Positions 1-7,263 of a stretch of 10,000 nucleotides of DNA are shown in pieces. Within the stretch, counting starts at the first letter, position 1. Every line of letters starts with the position of its first letter. A program made the position numbers and the translations under genes. The stretch spans positions 5,739,531 to 5,749,530 of the forward strand of contig NC_091583.1 of the NCBI RefSeq assembly GCF_042767895.1, read 5' to 3'. The DNA is from Penaeus vannamei. Lineage: Eukaryota > Arthropoda > Malacostraca > Decapoda > Penaeidae. The notes under the pieces are model-generated. The model was given only the letters and a program-made list of their open reading frames with translations, had not been told where the DNA came from and did not search any database.

Positions 1-215
1 TCAATAAATTAACTGCTAAAAATCAAAATTACAATGATAATATTGATAATAAAAAGAAAAATAGAAATAACGATAATGAAACAATAATGATAATGATAAC
101 AATAACAATGATGATAATAATAGTAGTAGTAGTAAAAGAAGTAATAGTAGTAGTAATAGTAGTAGTAGTAGTAGTAGTAGTAATAATGATTACGTTGATG
201 GTGATAATGATGGTG

Positions 216-301
<86 letters not shown>

Positions 302-595
302 TATAATAACAATAAAAAAATAACAAAGATAATAATGATAACAATGATAATAATAAAAATAATAATAATATTGATAAAGATAATAAACATAACAGCAATA
401 ATAATAATCATAATATAATTGATACTAATGATAACAATAAGATAATGAAAAAAAATAAGAATAATGATTATAATCATAAGAGAATTAATCAACAATAATG
501 ATAATGATGATGATGATGATGATGGCAATAATAACAATAATAACAATAACAATAATGATATGAATACAACAATGATAATAATGATAATCATAGGA
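1..595. repeat. Degenerate AAT-type trinucleotide array
   Basis: The + strand is built almost entirely from triplets AAT, GAT, AAC and AGT, so it reads as A/T-rich with scattered G and few C. Sub-blocks are visible: an AGT/TAG-rich stretch at about 122-182, a perfect AAT core at 216-301, and an ATG/GAT run at about 499-524. Open frames through this block translate to runs of Y, I, V or L and have no domain character, so I do not call genes. The array starts before the window and ends sharply at 595. It is not part of the tandem array that begins at 2090. Confidence 0.95.
216..301. repeat. Perfect (AAT)n microsatellite
   Basis: This is an uninterrupted AAT repeat of about 86 nt, close to 29 copies, inside the degenerate array. 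The lack of interruptions indicates recent expansion compared with its decayed flanks. It is likely to be length-polymorphic. Confidence 0.97.
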
Positions 596-621
596 GATAT
601 TGTGGCTCCGGAGCCAATATC
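596..621. repeat. Near-perfect palindrome at array edge
   Basis: The 14 bp core at 603-616 (TGGCTCCGGAGCCA) is its own reverse complement. Outside it, GATATT at 596-601 pairs with AATATC at 616-621 if two bases are bulged. It marks the exact change from trinucleotide repeat to single-copy sequence and is GC-rich against very AT-rich surroundings. Function is unknown. It could be a cruciform-forming site or a remnant of an insertion end. Confidence 0.7.
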
Positions 622-1141
622 AGTCCTTCACAGGTAAATTGATTCCAAGAAGTGGTATCATCGAATGAAAATAAAGTTAAACAAATTATTTAAACAGAAG
701 GAAACGATGAAAAGAAATTACTGATATTCAATAAAATTAATAATCTTTATGTTTCATGTAAAATCTAAATTTAATATTAATAACAAAGAATCATGTCCAG
801 CTAATGTGCACAATGAACATTGCCAGAAAAAAACAGAAATTAACTTTTTTTGTGTGTGATATGATCTCTAAAGGTGCCGAGTATCCCACTTGCCCTTCAG
901 CAAGGAAAATCACTTAAGAGGAGAAGGAGAAGGAATCTATTTCCCGCTTATATCCATTAAGTTCATGGCGTCATCAGCCACGTCGACCATCGTTCGTAAA
1001 AACGCAAATCTATATTGGTATGAATAAAATGATCATCATCACGAGATAAAACAGTGAAATATATGCTTATCTTGGATTAGGCAGTCAGCAGCTAAGTAAA
1101 AATATGTACAGTGCATAGATTCCAGGCTCTGAAATACCACT
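622..1141. other. Single-copy intergenic sequence, no gene seen
   Basis: This is AT-rich sequence without obvious repeats or a credible coding frame. The longest ATG frame I noticed on the + strand in its second half is only 20 codons (965-1027), with AATAAA overlapping its end at 1023-1028. Nothing supports translation. A small hairpin (CTTGC / GCAAG) lies near 885-905 and a purine-rich GGAGAAGGAGAAGG stretch follows near 920. I cannot assign any function. Confidence 0.6.
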
Positions 1142-1560
1142 TTAACAATAATAGTGGTAATGAGGAAGAGGATTATTATTACAATTATCATATTTGTCGT
1201 TCTTATCACTGCTATTATTATAATAATTATTATTGTGATGATTGCTATCACAATAACCATTATCATTATCACTTTTATTATTATCTTTATTAGTTGCAGT
1301 ATTGTTATTGTTATCATTATTATTATTATTATTGTTGTTGTTGTTGTTATTGCTATTGTTAATATTACTAACACTATTATTGTTATTGTTATTATCATTA
1401 TTGTTAATATTTAAACTATTATTTTTCTTCATCACTATTATCACTTTATTATAGTTGTTACAACTGCTGTAATCATTATTATTACTATTTTTATAATAAT
1501 TATCATTATTATAATTTTGTTATAATAATGACAATGATAATAATCATTATCATTATTATT
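1142..1560. repeat. Degenerate ATT-type trinucleotide array, opposite strand
   Basis: The + strand is made mainly of ATT, ATC, GTT and related triplets, the complement of the pattern at 1-595, with a short (TTG)n run near 1329-1350. The block is therefore the same class of decayed AAT microsatellite with its A-rich strand on the minus strand. Open frames on both strands translate to I/V/T or N/S runs and are compositional artefacts. The last 40 bases switch strand again in a fold-back. Confidence 0.93.
1522..1559. repeat. Fold-back inverted repeat in trinucleotide array
   Basis: Arms 1522-1538 and 1543-1559 are complementary at 16 of 17 positions around a 4-nt loop (AATA). Here the trinucleotide array switches from A-rich to T-rich on the + strand. 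A hairpin of this kind can arise by template switching or hairpin-primed repair in a simple repeat. Chance complementarity is also elevated in AAT/ATT-rich sequence, so confidence in any biological role is low. Confidence 0.6.
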
Positions 1561-2089
1561 GTAGCAGGACGTAGACTTAGTAGACTTTTACTGTGTCTGG
1601 TTGAGTCCGGGTTCAAACGAGGATTGTTCAGTGTAAATTTCGTCAGCAGATATGAGGTTCCAGGCCTACGGCACGCTGCCACCACCCGATTAGTAGGTTC
1701 GGGAACCGTGTATATTGTGTAAGTGGGTGTGGTCGTTGTATAAGAGAAGGGTGGAAGGGAAATAAAGTATGTGTACTGAATGCTGGACGTGTGTGTAAAT
1801 GAGAAAAGATAGATAGCATAGGCGTGGACGTATTTTGAAGAAAAATGCGAGATCATAGAATTCTTCCCTTTGGTTTGAGCATCCGCCTGCTAGACGCGGG
1901 AACCCAGGTATAGCAATAGTTATAGCCTCTTCTTTGAAATCAGCTTATTATACTCTGATTCATTTAGCCTTTTACAGCCTTTTTGGGGTTGCGAGATATC
2001 AGAGTAACTAGCAATATGCTGATCAGGAGACCTGAGTCCGAAAAAGATTTATGTATTCAACCTTATCAGAGCCAGAACTTTAGGAGTGG
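1561..2089. other. Single-copy left flank of the tandem array
   Basis: This is non-repetitive sequence of more balanced composition than the arrays on either side. It has short open frames on both strands (roughly 60 to 115 codons when extended into the neighbouring repeat), but none shows a recognisable motif, signal peptide or coding pattern. The last part up to 2089 has no counterpart in the later tandem units, so homology to the unit begins at 2090. Confidence 0.6.
1871..1911 (+). other. Possible decayed tRNA-like fragment (SINE head?)
   Basis: TGGTTTGAGCATCC resembles the D-arm and box A region of a tRNA. It is followed at 1883-1899 by a possible anticodon-arm hairpin (CCGC pairing with GCGG around CTGCTAGAC) and then GGGAACCCAGG. 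The T-arm and box B expected next are not recognisable, and no acceptor stem can be built. This is not a functional tRNA. It may be the remnant of a tRNA-derived SINE, or chance. Confidence 0.25.
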
Positions 2090-2132
2090 TAAAATCAAAA
2101 GTTAATGCCGACAGGAACCTAGTAAAAATACT

Positions 2133-2137
<5 letters not shown>

Positions 2138-2166
<29 letters not shown>
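2138..2166 (+). repeat. A29 tract, unit 1
   Basis: Homopolymer A run between CTTGTGT and CGATATAACTTGAT. The same position in later units holds A7CA19, AAT repeats, AAT/AAAT repeats and A41. Confidence 0.97.
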
Positions 2167-2630
2167 CGATATAACTTGATATAAAGGCCAAGTTAGACGG
2201 TATATAAATGGAAAGTTAAAAGAAAAGATTGATTATGAAGACTGTACACCCACACGGTCAGACAGGAATCAACCGAGACATCACATGAAGGAAAAAAATC
2301 AATAAAATATCCTGACCTAGATCTTTATCCCAGGAGGTGCGGGTCCTCAAGCTGAAAAAAAGAAAACTAAATGTTAATTTACTTGTAAAAAATGACGGTA
2401 AAACTGGAGATACGGATCCTCATGCAATACGCCTCTATTTCACTTGGTCCTTTGAAGCTCTCTAAAACTTGGCCTCACTGAGTATGACTTCATGTAAGAG
2501 AGTGCACCCTTCAGATGGTAATGTAGCATGTCACACACACACGGCACAAAGAGGAGAAAATATGCAAATGAAGTACCCGATCACGAACCCGATAGTTAAT
2601 AATCAAACGACCTAAACATCCATGAAAAGG

Positions 2631-2661
2631 GAGAGCGAGAGAGAGAGAGAGAGAGAGAGAA
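2631..2661 (+). repeat. (AG)n microsatellite, unit 1
   Basis: GAGAGC followed by an uninterrupted GA run. The corresponding tracts are at 4398-4428, 6397-6418 and 8568-8593. Lengths differ modestly between units, and the interrupting C (AGCGAG) is kept in units 1, 2 and 4. Confidence 0.95.
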
Positions 2662-2784
2662 ATCACTCTTTGGTGGTTACCATGACATTTCGGGGACGTC
2701 GCTAAAGAGTAGGAAAAATTGAAAATGGAATATAAGGTAAAGGATAAAGAGAAAATCAGACAATACACTGTTGTATCATAAACT

Positions 2785-2910
2785 ATGCATACCGGTCATA
2801 ACATATTTACAATATTTAATTTAGCAAATAAGTATATCCTATTTATTTTGCTTGGCGACTTCAACGCCATTAAAGTAGCGAGACGGTTAATAATGCGCAT
2901 TACCATCTAG
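2785..2910 (+). pseudogene. Mini-frame with LLGDFNA motif, unit 1 (endonuclease fossil?)
   Basis: An ATG frame of 41 codons ends at TAG. Residues 22-28 read LLGDFNA, preceded by a hydrophobic run (YILFI at residues 17-21). G-D-F-N is the signature of the catalytic Asp-x-Asn region of the endonuclease/exonuclease/phosphatase fold. A hydrophobic strand followed by LGDFNA is typical of the apurinic-type endonuclease of CR1, RTE and Jockey-like non-LTR retrotransposons. The frame is far too short for a domain, no reverse transcriptase is seen nearby, and the residues after the motif do not look typical. It could be a fossil fragment or chance. Confidence 0.25.
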
Positions 2911-2964
2911 GCAAGGTCTCTGTCATTATTCTTAGATGATGATTAGTCGCTGACAAAATAAAAA

Positions 2965-3092
2965 TGTTTTCGGGACAGCCGCAGGTGACTTTGAAAATGT
3001 ACATGTGTGCGTGACATACCCGCACTATGGCGTTGGCCGCGGTTCCTGGAAACGACCTTCGTATGGTCGAGTGCGCAGCCATACACTCAGTT
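2965..3092 (+). other. Conserved GC-richer island, unit 1
   Basis: About 128 bp of unusually GC-rich, non-repetitive sequence that is almost identical in all four units. It lies just before the simple-repeat half of the unit. The + strand reads through it in a frame containing GDFENVHVCV followed by YPHYGVGRGSW. This weakly recalls the segment that follows GDFNA in CR1/RTE-type endonucleases, but it is in a different frame from the LLGDFNA motif. A minus-strand frame of about 60 codons is also open in all copies. Copy differences are mostly missense, so neither frame shows coding constraint. Confidence 0.6.
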
Positions 3093-3102
3093 ATCATTAC
3101 CA

Positions 3103-3669
3103 CTGTTATTATTATTATTGTTATTATTCTTTTCCTTTTTCTTTTTCTTTTTGTTATTATTATGTTTACCATGTTTATTATAACACTAATTTTTATCATT
3201 TTTTTTATAATTAGCATTATTTTTATCATCATAATTATTATCAGTGCAGTAGTTATTATTGTCATATTATTGTGATGTTCATGAATATTATTACTACATT
3301 CCTATTATCATCATTATTAGTAGTATTGATATCAGCATTATTATATTTCTTATTATTATTATCAGTGTTGTTATTATTATTAATTCCGTTGTTGTTCCTG
3401 TTATTAACATTATTATCATTATCATTATTATCATAATTATTTCTATGACTATATCATTACCATAATTGCTATTATCTGTATCATTGGTTTTGTGATTATC
3501 AACTTTAATTCCATAATTGTTATTACAATCATTATCAGAATTCTATTATTACTGTTATCATCATCATTGGCATCATATTATTAATGTAATTTTTATTTTT
3601 TATTATCACTGCTATCACTATTATAGTCATTTTTATCATCATTATTATGAGCATTAGCATTTTCATTCT
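3103..3669 (+). repeat. Degenerate ATT block, unit 1
   Basis: Decayed ATT/ATC/GTT trinucleotide sequence of about 0.55 kb, containing the short pyrimidine tract. The same interruptions (for example TCCGTTGTTGTTCCTG) recur at matching positions in every unit, so the block decayed before the unit was duplicated. Confidence 0.93.
3127..3152 (+). repeat. Short polypyrimidine tract, unit 1 (CTTTTT x3)
   Basis: A 26-nt C/T-only run with three CTTTTT hexamers. It sits at the same site as the large expansions in units 2 and 3 and is probably closest to the pre-expansion state. Confidence 0.95.
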
Positions 3670-3898
3670 ATTGCCATGGCCTTTTCAGTCATGGAAATAT
3701 AATAGAAAAAGATGTGTGCATCATTAATTTATCACATGAAACCTACACTAGATATACTTACAAAAATATAAAACGTGAATTTTTCTGAGTTGGCTCCCAC
3801 CTCTTTACGTTCTGTTAATCGGGGTCAGCATAAAAATATTCCAGTCCCTGAATTACGTAACAGTGTTCACATCCAACACAAAAGGATGTTAACAAAGA
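3670..3898 (+). other. Non-repetitive unit tail (repeated in every unit)
   Basis: About 230 bp that closes each unit (also 5634-5862, 7795-8023 and 9645-9873). It begins with a CCATG / CATGG inverted repeat around 11 nt (3674-3694, 5638-5658, 7799-7819, 9649-9669). It contains GAGTTGGCTCCCACCTC and runs to ACAAAAGGATGTTAACAAAG at the junction with the next unit. One short frame here extends to 64 codons in unit 3 but has no recognisable features. Confidence 0.8.
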
Positions 3899-3946
3899 TA
3901 AAATCAAAAGTTAATGCCGACAGGAACCTAGTAAAAATACTTGTGT

Positions 3947-3973
3947 AAAAAAACAAAAAAAAAAAAAAAAAAA
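3947..3973 (+). repeat. A7CA19 tract, unit 2
   Basis: A run broken by a single C, in the same position as the A29 tract of unit 1. Confidence 0.97.
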
Positions 3974-4117
3974 CGAAATAACTTGATATAAAGGCCAAGT
4001 TAGACGGTATAAAAATGGAACGTTAAGGAATCAACCGAGACATCACATGAAGGAAGAAAAATCAATAAAATATCCTGACCTAGATCTTTATCCCAGGAGG
4101 TGCGGGTCCTCAAGCTG

Positions 4118-4139
4118 AAAAAAAAAAAAAAAAAAAAAA
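4118..4139 (+). repeat. A22 tract, unit 2 only
   Basis: After CAAGCTG, units 1, 3 and 4 have a short A-rich spacer interrupted by G, C and T, whereas unit 2 has 22 consecutive A. This is a private expansion or slippage event in that unit. Confidence 0.93.
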
Positions 4140-4397
4140 GTTAATTTACTTGTAAAAATTGACGGTAACACTGGAGATACGGATCCTCATGCAATACGCC
4201 TCTATTTCACTTGGTCCTTCGAAGCTCTCTAACACTTGGCCTCACTGAGTATGACTTCATGTAAGAGAGTGCACCCTTCAGATGGTAATGTAGCATGTCA
4301 CACACACACGGCACAAAGAGGAGAAGATATGCAAATGAAGTACCCGATCACAAACCCGATAGTTAATAATCAAACGACCTAAACAGCCACGAAATGG

Positions 4398-4428
4398 GAG
4401 AGCGAGAGAGAGAGAGAGAGAGAGAGAA
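4398..4428 (+). repeat. (AG)n microsatellite, unit 2
   Basis: Same site as in unit 1, with the same single C interruption near its start. Confidence 0.95.
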
Positions 4429-4499
4429 ACCACTCTTTGGTGGTTACCATGACATTTCGGGGACGTCGCTAAAGAGTAGGAAAAAATGTATTATAAACT

Positions 4500-4625
4500 A
4501 TGCATACCGTTCATAACATATTTACAATATTTAATTTAGCAAATAAGTATATCCTATTTATTTTGCTTGGCGACTTCAACGCCATTAAAGTAGCGAGACG
4601 GTTAATAATGCGCATTACCATATAG
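4500..4625 (+). pseudogene. Mini-frame with LLGDFNA motif, unit 2
   Basis: Unit-2 copy of the 41-codon frame, same length and same stop position. Residue 4 changes from G to V and the last codon is synonymous (ATC to ATA). The motif at residues 22-28 is unchanged. Confidence 0.25.
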
Positions 4626-4680
4626 GCAAGGTCTCTGTCATTATTCTTAGATGATGATTAGTCGCTGTCAAAATAAAAAT

Positions 4681-4806
4681 GTTTTCGGGACAGCCGCAGG
4701 TGACTTTGAAAATGTACATGTGTGCGTGACATACCCGCACTATGGCGTTGGCCGCGGTTCCTGGAAACGACCTTCGTATGGTCGAGTGCGCAGCCATACA
4801 CTCAGT
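4681..4806 (+). other. Conserved GC-richer island, unit 2
   Basis: Unit-2 copy. Upstream, TGT replaces the TGA found in units 1 and 4 (CGCTGTCAAA against CGCTGACAAA), so the + frame stays open from ATG 4651 into the pyrimidine repeat. The extra openness is one substitution and not evidence of a gene. Confidence 0.6.
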
Positions 4807-4836
4807 TATCATTACCAGTTATTATTATTATTGTTA

Positions 4837-5112
4837 TTTTTTTTCTTTTTCTTTTTCTTTTTCTTTTTCTTTTTCTTTTTCTTTTTCTTTTTCTTTTTCT
4901 TTTTCTTTTTCTTTTTCTTTTTCTTTTTCTTTTTCTTTTTCTTTTTCTTTTTCTTTTTCTTTTTCTTTTTCTTTTTCTTTTCCTTTTCCTTTTCCTTTCT
5001 TTTTCTTTTTCTTTTTCTTTTTCTTTTTCTTTTTCTTTTTCTTTTTCTTTTTCTTTTTCTTTTTCTTTTTCTTTTTCTTTTTCTTTTTCTTTTTCTTTTC
5101 CTTTTTCTTCTT
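4837..5112 (+). repeat. Expanded (CTTTTT)n hexanucleotide tract, unit 2
   Basis: The + strand is pure C/T for 276 nt. It has about 23 CTTTTT copies (4845-4981), a short CCTTTT variant patch (4982-4998), then about 17 more CTTTTT copies (4999-5100) and a short tail. Long open frames here (poly F, LF, SF, or KE/KR on the other strand) follow from a six-base period without stops and are not genes. Confidence 0.98.
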
Positions 5113-5633
5113 ATTATTATGTTTACCATGTTTATTATAACACAAATTTTTATCATTATTTTTTTATAATTAGCATTATTTTTATCATCATAATTATTAT
5201 CAGTGCAGTAGTTATTATTGTCATATTATTGTTATCTTCATGGATATCATTACTGCATTCCTATTAACATCATTATTAGTAGTATTGATATCAGTATTAT
5301 TATATTTCTTCTTATTATTATCAGTGTTGTTATTATTAATTCCGTTGTTGTTCCTGTTATTAACATTATTATCATTATCATTATTATCATCATTATTATT
5401 TCTATGACTGCTACCTATCATTACCATAATTGCTATTATCTGTATCATTGGTTTTGTGATTATCAACTTTAATTCCATAATTGTTATTACAATCATTATC
5501 AGAATTCTATTATTACTGTTATCATCATCATTGGCATCATATTATTAATGTAATTTTTATTTTTTATTATCACTGCTATCACTATTATAGTCATTTTTAT
5601 CACCATTATTATGAGCATTAGCATTTTCATTCT
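5113..5633 (+). repeat. Degenerate ATT block, unit 2
   Basis: Same block following the hexanucleotide expansion. Its right half shares diagnostic variants with unit 1 (CAGAATTCTATTATTACTG). Confidence 0.93.
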
Positions 5634-5910
5634 ATTGCCATGGCCTTTTCAGTCATGGAAATATAATAGAAAAAGATGTGTGCATCATTAATTTATCACA
5701 TGAAACCTACACTAGATATACTTACAAAAATATAAAACGTGAATTTTTCTGAGTTGGCTCCCACCTCTTTACGTTCTGTTAATCGGGGTCAGCATATAAA
5801 TGTTCAAGTCCCTGAATTACGTTACAGTGTTCAGATCCAACACAAAAGGATGTTAACAAAGATAAAATCAAAAGTTAATGCCGACAGGAACCTAGTAAAT
5901 ATACTTGTGT

Positions 5911-5939
5911 AAAAATAATAATAATAATAATAATAATAA
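5911..5939 (+). repeat. (AAT)n tract, unit 3
   Basis: AAAAATAATAAT-type repeat in the position that is poly(A) in units 1, 2 and 5. The CG that follows the A-run in those units is absent. Confidence 0.95.
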
Positions 5940-6396
5940 CTTGATATAAAGGCCAAGTTAGACGGTATAAAAATGGAAAGTTAAAGAAGAGATTGATTAT
6001 GAAGACTGTACACCCACACGGTCAGACAGGAATCAACCGAGACATCACATGAAGGAAAAAAGATCAATAAAATATCCTGACCTAAATCTTTATCCCAGGA
6101 GGTGCGGGTCCTCAAGCTGCAAAAAGAAAACTAAATGTTAATTTACTTGTAAAAATTGACGGTAACACTGGAGATACGGATCCTCATGCAATACGCCTCT
6201 ATTTCACTTGGTCCTTCGAAGCTCTCTAACACTTGGCCTCACTGAGTATGACTTCATGTAAGAGAGTGCACCCTTCAGATGGTAATGTAGCATGTCACAC
6301 ACACACGGCACAAAGAGGAGAAAATATGCAAATGAAGTACCCGATCACGAACCCGATAGTTAATAATCTATAGGACCCAAACAACTATGAAAAGGT

Positions 6397-6418
6397 AGAG
6401 AGAGGGAGAGAGAGAGAA
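6397..6418 (+). repeat. (AG)n microsatellite, unit 3
   Basis: Shortest of the four; the interruption is GGG rather than GCG. Confidence 0.93.
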
Positions 6419-6541
6419 ACCACTCTTTGGTGGTTACCATGACATTTCGGGGACGTCGCTAAAGAGTAGGAAAAATTGAAAATGGAATATAAGGTAAAGG
6501 ATAAAGAGAAAATCAGACAATACACTGTTGTATCATAAACT

Positions 6542-6667
6542 ATGCATACCGGTCATAACATATTTACAATATTTAATTTAGCAAATAAGTATATCCTATT
6601 TATTTTGCTTGGCGACTTCAACGCCATTAAAGTAGCGAGACGGTTAATAATGCGCATTATCATCTAG
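6542..6667 (+). pseudogene. Mini-frame with LLGDFNA motif, unit 3
   Basis: Unit-3 copy of the 41-codon frame, with T to I at residue 40. Motif and stop are unchanged. Confidence 0.25.
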
Positions 6668-6723
6668 GCAAAGTCTCTGTCATTATTCTTAGATGATGAT
6701 TAGTCGCTGTCAAAATAAAAATG

Positions 6724-6848
6724 TTTTCGGGACAGCCGCAGGTGACTTTGAAAATGTACATGTGTGCGTGACATACCCGCACTATGGCGTTGGCCGCGGT
6801 TCCTGGAAACGACCTTCGTATGGTCGAGTGCGCAGCCATACACTCAGT
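6724..6848 (+). other. Conserved GC-richer island, unit 3
   Basis: Unit-3 copy, with the same TGT variant as unit 2, so the + frame is open from ATG 6693 into the repeats. Confidence 0.6.
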
Positions 6849-6898
6849 TATCATTACCACTGTTATTATTATTATTGTTATTTTTCTTATACTTATTA

Positions 6899-7157
6899 TT
6901 CTTTCTTTTTCTTTTTCTTTTTCTTTTTCTTTTCTTTTCTTTTCTTTTCTTTTCTTTTCTTTTCTTTTCTTTTCTTTTCTTTTCTTTTCTTTTCTTTTCT
7001 TTTCTTTTCTTTTCTTTTCTTTTCTTTTCTTTTCTTTTCTTTTCTTTTCTTTTCTTTTCTTTTCTTTTCTTTTCTTTTCTTTTCTTTTCTTTTTCTTTCC
7101 TTTTTCTTTTTCTTTTTCTTTTTCTTTTTCTTTTCTTTTTCTTTCTTCTTCTTCTTC

Positions 7158-7162
<5 letters not shown>
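6899..7162 (+). repeat. Expanded polypyrimidine tract, unit 3 (CTTTT x32)
   Basis: The + strand is pure C/T for 264 nt. It starts with about five hexamer-like repeats, then a perfect CTTTT pentanucleotide block at 6929-7088 (32 copies), then a return to CTTTTT hexamers and CTT triplets. The hexamer flanks suggest that the pentamer arose by loss of one T inside a hexamer array, followed by amplification. Confidence 0.98.
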
Positions 7163-7191
<29 letters not shown>

Positions 7192-7263
7192 CATTATTAT
7201 TATTTTCTTTTTCTTTTTCTTCTTCTTTTTCTTTTTCTTTTTCTTTTTCTTCTTCTTCTTCTT
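7163..7263 (+). repeat. ATT run plus second pyrimidine block, unit 3
   Basis: A TTA/ATT run to about 7202 is followed by a second C/T-only block of 61 nt (7203-7263) with CTTTTT and CTT repeats. The other units lack this block, so it may be a duplication of part of the main tract. Confidence 0.93.

Larger units (their letters stand above)
2090..3898 (+). repeat. Tandem unit 1
   Basis: First full unit, 1809 bp. Its left limit is where similarity to the later units begins (TAAAATCAAAAG), preceded by unrelated sequence. It has a 29-A tract, the intact 45- and 52-base segments that unit 2 lacks, and the short 26-nt form of the pyrimidine tract. It differs slightly from units 2-4 in the degenerate ATT block, for example lacking the CTGCTACC found after TCTATGA in the others. 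Confidence 0.95.
3899..5862 (+). repeat. Tandem unit 2
   Basis: Second unit, 1964 bp. Compared with units 1, 3 and 4 it has two private deletions. About 45 bp is missing around 4027 (the segment that includes GACTGTACACCCACACGG in unit 1) and about 52 bp around 4487 (between GTAGGAAAAA and TGTATTATAAAC). It also has an A22 run at 4118-4139 where the others have a mixed A/G/C/T spacer. These losses are more than offset by a 276-nt polypyrimidine expansion. Confidence 0.95.

Noticed and set aside
9..591. Y-, I- and L-rich frames in the first array
   Set aside because: Pure translation of AAT-type triplets in different phases; no initiation context or domain.
965..1027. A 20-codon ATG frame overlapping an AATAAA
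   Set aside because: Too short to tell from chance; AATAAA is common in DNA this AT-rich.
1599..1622. GGGTTCAAAC resembling a tRNA box B
   Set aside because: The surrounding bases do not form a T-arm stem, and no box A sits at the right distance upstream.
2195..2212. TATA-box-like TATATAAAT (TATAAAAAT or TATACAAAT in other units)
   Set aside because: Varies between units, no downstream gene, and TATA-like strings are expected often at this base composition.
2900..3265. Minus-strand frame of 60-66 non-repetitive codons, open in all four units (also near 4615, 6660 and 8830)
   Set aside because: Copies are recent, and the differences I see are amino-acid-changing (S/T, P/S, R/I) rather than silent. 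There is no recognisable domain, and it extends into simple repeat. The conservation is explained by duplication.
4651..5267. Long open frames through the unit-2 pyrimidine tract (both strands, up to about 180 codons)
   Set aside because: They are translations of a stop-free hexanucleotide repeat (poly F, LF, SF, KE, KR). They have no counterpart of similar length in units 1 and 4.
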